Origin: Melieria omissa
Taxonomy: Eukaryota > Arthropoda > Insecta > Diptera > Ulidiidae
Length of the DNA stretch: 64,000 bases
Assembly: GCA_963971225.1 (NCBI GenBank)
Contig: OZ020268.1
Span: 112,250,830-112,314,829, forward strand
Direction: 5' to 3'
How positions within the stretch are numbered: position 1 is the first letter of the stretch; each line of letters starts with the position of its first letter. The notes below the pieces were generated by a model. The model saw only the letters and a list, made by a program, of their open reading frames with translations, was not told where the DNA came from and searched no databases. Below, piece after piece: positions 59,901 through 64,000 of the stretch. The translations under genes were made by a program, and so were the position numbers.

Positions 59901-62330
59901 GTGACATGCGTTTTGATGGACATCAACTGGTGGCTGCTGCCGCCACTACTAGCAGCCCTGCACCGACAGCACACTGTTCCACGCCATCGTCGCCAAGCGC
60001 CGTCAGCGCCATTTACCTGAACAGCCCCGTGCTGCCGTCTCAAAACGACACGGCCCGATTGGCAGTTAACGCCAATGGCGTGGTCCGCAAAATACCCGAG
60101 AATTTGGTGCTGAATAATACACCGTTGCCTGAAACGCTACCGCACAGCGTTCAGCCGTCGCCAGCGTTGAGCACGGCGTCCGGCCCGTACATACCCATAA
60201 GCGAGTGCTTCTCCGGAAGCCCCAAGTTTAGTGTACGTTGCCCGTCCCAAGCCCTTCGACTTGTTGTAGGGAATCAAAAAGTAATAATGCGATTCTCGGT
60301 TTCTTACAGCTCGATGGCAACAATCCGACAACACCGCTAAACAATCTGGATCCGAAGTTTTACGACACACCACGCAGTCACAACAACATTGGACTGAACC
60401 TGACAAATGATCAGTCGTATTCTCCGAAAATCACCAACTGTAGCTTAGTAAGTTGGTGTGCAATAGATTTTTAATCAATTGATTGCGATTGATGATGTTG
60501 CTCACATATGAACCGCAAAGCTCAAGATTTTTTATGAACATTTCAGCAGCAAATGTCCACCACAAAGAGCCAGAGCCGGGCTGCCGGTGGTCACCGCTCG
60601 GATTCGGACTCTGAAAGCGTTTTTACTGATGACGATGAGTGGACTCATCCGCTGCCTTTGCGGGAGAATGTCGGTACGTGCTATCGTAAATTAATAAATT
60701 TCTTCATGAAAGTCTGAAAATGCTATTTTAAAATTTTTGTAGATCGCAGTACCCGACCGTCGGATAGTTCTGTTGAGAATGAGTCGTTTGTGTTGACGTA
60801 TTCGCAGCGTTTCTCCAAGATGCCTGACGATGGTGCTGGCAAAGAACAGCAACAACATCAGCAACAACAAGATGCTGGCGATTCCTCGGCGGCAGATCCA
60901 CTTGCTAAGTTGGCAAAAGTTCTCAAGAATAAGAACAATTTGATATTGGACTTTAAGGAAACGGAAAAGTAATTTCTTTTACATTTTCATTGTGCATTAC
61001 GAATGAGATAAATATGTGTTTGTGCTTCAAAAGAACACCTCGTGATTTACCACAACTCTCGGATACGGAGAACACTTCGCCAGCCATTGGACCTCGCGAT
61101 TCAACCTCAGTAGTCGAAGAGAGCTATGACATTCCGCGCTCGCACCAGCTGCCCTATTATAACATGTGTCAGTTGCTGGAGAAGGTAACGAGTCCCGAAG
61201 CGAACCCCATTGCAGCGTCGACACCGAATCTCATGGCAAGCAACGAGTCCAGTGCGGGTTCGCTTTCACATGTGCGGACGCTGCCGCGCAAACATTGTTA
61301 CACCAATGCGGCACCCAGCAAAGTGGAGGGCAATGTGTTTCGTTACGATTTCATTGAGCAGGTCAGTACAGCTCCATGTTAAGAAGTAAGCTTTATCTGA
61401 GTTTTTCTATGTTGCATTCCAGGGTGACTTGCCGCCAGTGAATCGCAAGCTGAAGCCGAAGGTGAATGTAGAAGACAAGCCGCCAGAGGAAGTACCTGCC
61501 AAGCCGCCTGTTACAGCCAGTGCACCGAACACCAAATCGGCCACAGGAAGTCAGCAGAATTCGCCGCAGCTAATGGACGTATTGGCCAGCAAATTGACAT
61601 CCATCAACTTGCAAAGTCCGAGCGCTACTAGTGGTGCCGGCGCTAGTGCTTTCGGCGGTCATAGCTCACCGCTTAAACCGCCTTCGGTGGATCGCAAATT
61701 AAAGCCGAATGCGTATAAGGTATGTTGTGGAGTTGAAATTTGTTTCTGGCTCTAATCTTGTAATAAACGGCATTTAATTTGCAGTTGGGCAACTCGTCCA
61801 CTTTGGGGCAAGCATCGCGCCGCTCCACTGGCGCTCCACTGTCAATGGTGCTGCCCGTTGACTGCAACAATTACGTACTGGAGACGCGCACACTGCCTCG
61901 TCAGCCGCGTACAAATTACGCCACGGCAACGGCAGCAACGGCTGGTGTCGCTGGCCAGTTTGGCAGTAACGGCTGCGGCGCCAACAGTGGCTTTCAAGTT
62001 CAGCATCAGCGCACAGCATCGGCGGCTGCAGCAGTACAGCAAACAGCGGCGATCACACCGATGCAGGCACCGCCCTCCGAAACCGAACACAAACTACAGT
62101 ACTTTGATTTGGATGTGGCCAATCCGCCGCTCATCGCCCGGCAGAGCATGAGCGTGGGCAATCTGTACACGCAAGGCAACAGTCGACCGAGCCTCTCCGC
62201 TGACCCCTCAGTGCGTGCGCCGGTGCAGAGCGGTGTAGTTTATAACTCTGTGGATTTCGTAAAGACAGAAGCATTTAAGCGCATACGGGAGGAACGAATC
62301 AAGGAGAGCGAAAGCGTAAACGCAAAGTGA
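53966..62330 (+). CDS. dos: Daughter of sevenless, Gab-family docking protein
   Basis: Scaffold recruited to receptor tyrosine kinases; when phosphorylated it binds the SHP2 phosphatase Corkscrew and promotes Ras/MAPK signalling. Exons: 53966-54034, 59248-59554, 59613-60232, 60310-60447, 60547-60673, 60743-60968, 61034-61361, 61423-61719 and 61785-62330. Phases agree; 885 residues, close to the Drosophila protein. The PH domain (about 6-120) opens EGWLIKSPP and includes RWFTLKQGEIPEQFCLEYY and DWVNCICQV. Two SH3-binding RxxKP sites lie at 609-617 (PPVNRKLKP) and 691-700 (PPSVDRKLKP), the type bound by the C-terminal SH3 domain of Drk/Grb2. Candidate SH2-docking tyrosines are Y734 (NNYVLE), Y810 (QYFDLD) and Y857 (VYNSVDF). 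The rest is Ser/Thr/Gln-rich and presumably disordered. Intron 1 (5.2 kb) splits the PH domain between residues 23 and 24. No defect is seen. Confidence 0.95.
54035..59247. other. dos intron 1
   Basis: A 5.2-kb intron with no supported gene. GC-richer parts (54200-55740 and 57660-59160) hold short open frames on both strands without splice context. One degenerate piggyBac-like MITE is suspected at 56785-57030. Enhancers are plausible but not visible as such. Confidence 0.45.
56785..57030. mobile_element. Degenerate piggyBac-like MITE
   Basis: The inverted right end TTAAGGGGATCCTCTAGTAC resembles the terminus of the 17644 element (TTAAGGGGGTCGTCTACGTA). The left side TAAGGACCCCCTCCTTCAG matches only partly. 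The interior is AT-rich with long A/T runs. Confidence 0.35.
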
Positions 62331-63859
62331 GCAGGACTAGGACCGGGTTTAAAACTGCCGTGCTGCCTTGTTTGCTATTCTACCGACCGTTTGGTAGCAG
62401 GGCTTACTATCACGTGCACTATCAACGCTGAGATTAATTGTCTTCATTTATAGAATATTGCATGCATGAGCAATCGAATGTTTAACAGTACAGTATGTTT
62501 ATCAAAAATATTCCATTTTTGCGTAGAATTTGTGTGGCAAATGTTTGCGCGTTGCAAATGTTTCGTCATTGTGTATTTATAGCATGACGTTTTATATGAA
62601 TTTAACAAAATATTATTAATAACAATTAATGTTAAGTACAGAGGTGCATAGGTGTGCAATAAGTACGTTAAAATCAAAAAGTGTTGTCACTAAAATATTA
62701 ATTTTATGTTTTACTACTGAAAATAACTGATATCATATTATGCAATTTAATGAACAAACGAAAAGTCGCAACCGAAAATCAATTTGTAATGATGTGCCTA
62801 TTTTTACATTGACAAAATGTGGAGCACAATTTGTGCGCTTCTGACGCTAAAGAGTGACACGCTGCTAAGACAGTGCAAATTTTTTCAACTTTCTCCTTCT
62901 ACTTTATACATACATACAGACATATTTGTGCATATACACATTTACCATAAATATACAATGTATACACCATATTTTTATATTTTTCAAATTTATGTATTAA
63001 AGCAAGTAAAAAAATCAAATTACATTTAATGTTAAACCGAATATACATACATACATGCATAAGAAACATACATATGAATGCTATTATACAATGCAAGGTT
63101 TTATATACAATATAATCGTTTTTTAATGAAACTGGAAACATGACTAGACGAACGCCTATGGGCGCAGTGCAGGCTTATGTGTAAACCCTTAAGCGGGTAA
63201 CTTAATCGCTGCTTAAAAGTAGTATGTAAGCGTCGTTGCATGGCACATTAATTCCGCGTTCAGCGGACCCACATTTGTATGTCTGCTCGAACGGTGCTTG
63301 CAGACCGCATCAGCAACAAAATGTAATGATAATAAATTTCTCAAAATCAATACATGACAATGATTGTTCATTAATTGGCCCATCAGTTTAAAGGGCTATG
63401 AAAGCGAGGTAAAGCTTAAATCTAGTTTATATAATTTATAAATTCAATTGACTTATGTAACTATACCCTCCCTGAAGGCGTTGGCTTGGCTGCGCCACAT
63501 CAACCAAGTCTAGTGGTGATTACGTAAAAAGTTGCTTGGGAACAGTTGCTGGGTAACTTCGGCACTAATGTTGACCATATGTAAAAGTATAGTATTGATC
63601 TGAACCGTTGCTATTGGCCAAATGTAAACAGTTTGCCTAGCTGCCTACTGCAAGGCGATTCCTGTGCCGACCAAATTTTCGAATCCGAGAACTCCAGTTT
63701 AGCTTCGCATCAAAAGCAGAACAGTCGGAAACGAATTTTTATATTTTTATACTTTTGTATTTTTTTATACTTAGTTTTTTGTAAACTGGCTCTTTTCACG
63801 GCCCATTACAAATTTAAATGAAGTAAAAATTCAGTTTCCAGTCAGAAGTTACACACAAA
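62331..63859. other. dos 3' UTR and intergenic region
   Basis: No gene is supported. An AATAAA near 63334 and AT-rich variants at 62940-63120 could end the dos transcript. The last 30 bases before the next start include GTCAGAAGTT, an initiator-like site. Confidence 0.45.
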
Positions 63860-64000
63860 ATGTCGCTTGTTTATATTACCCGGCACTATGAGAACATCGC
63901 CGCTATTGAAAAACATTTGTTCGCAGAGCCGCTGAAGGCAAACAGAGGTAGTACGAAATTCAAAAGGCAGCTTAAAGCCAATCCTCAAAAGACGCATCTG
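63860..64000 (+). CDS. Start of an unrecognised gene, cut by the window edge
   Basis: ATG at 63860 in good context (acaaaATGtcg) opens 47 codons that run off the end: MSLVYITRHYENIAAIEKHL..., then a basic stretch (KANRGSTKFKRQLKANPQK). No domain is recognisable in so short a piece. A GT at 63946 (AG|GTAGTA) could be a splice donor. Confidence 0.4.
   Translation, partial: MSLVYITRHYENIAAIEKHLFAEPLKANRGSTKFKRQLKANPQKTHL

Overview
The window looks like nuclear DNA of a higher (cyclorrhaphan) fly. Every recognisable gene is close in sequence to a Drosophila gene, introns have short GT-AG signals, intergenic DNA is AT-rich, and transposon remnants of insect type (mellifera-type mariner, Tc1, pogo-like, piggyBac-like and hAT-like non-autonomous elements, tRNA-derived SINEs) are dense. 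The large introns and the SINE type suggest a non-Drosophila acalyptrate such as a tephritid fruit fly; that placement is inference.

Layout. 1.7-3.9 kb (+): Ubc4/UBE2K ubiquitin-conjugating enzyme, 5 exons. 5.8-9.2 kb (-): ortholog of vertebrate SANBR (KIAA1841), 8 exons. 9.8-10.4 kb (+): ribosomal protein S17, 3 exons. 15.6-16.5 kb (-): astray, phosphoserine phosphatase, one exon with a visible TATA/Inr/DPE promoter. 17.2-31.5 kb: a gene-free block of nested transposon remnants. 32.4-45.3 kb (+): Atat, alpha-tubulin acetyltransferase, 6 coding exons. Inside Atat intron 4 (36.6-40.6 kb, same strand) lies a second set of in-frame exons for a polyQ protein that I do not recognise. 46.9-52.5 kb (-): CPSF5 (CFIm25), 5 exons, converging on Atat. 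54.0-62.3 kb (+): daughter of sevenless (dos, the Gab adaptor), 9 exons. At 63.86 kb (+) the first codons of another gene run off the window edge.

Exon structures were assembled by hand from splice signals, reading phase and protein family similarity. For Ubc4, SANBR, RpS17, Atat, CPSF5 and dos every junction is phase-consistent and the summed coding length is a multiple of three (199, 816, 131, 453, 236 and 885 residues). The weakest junction is the first SANBR donor.

The genes are not an operon and have unrelated jobs: ubiquitination, translation, serine synthesis, tubulin acetylation, mRNA 3'-end processing and receptor tyrosine kinase signalling. The most interesting items are the unrecognised gene nested in Atat, with a switchable first exon and frame-neutral cassette exons; the roughly 1.16 kb imperfect inverted repeat in one of its introns; a decayed pogo-like element encoding a PHD-like zinc finger; several clean element-in-element insertions with intact target-site duplications; and two copies of one small MITE family.
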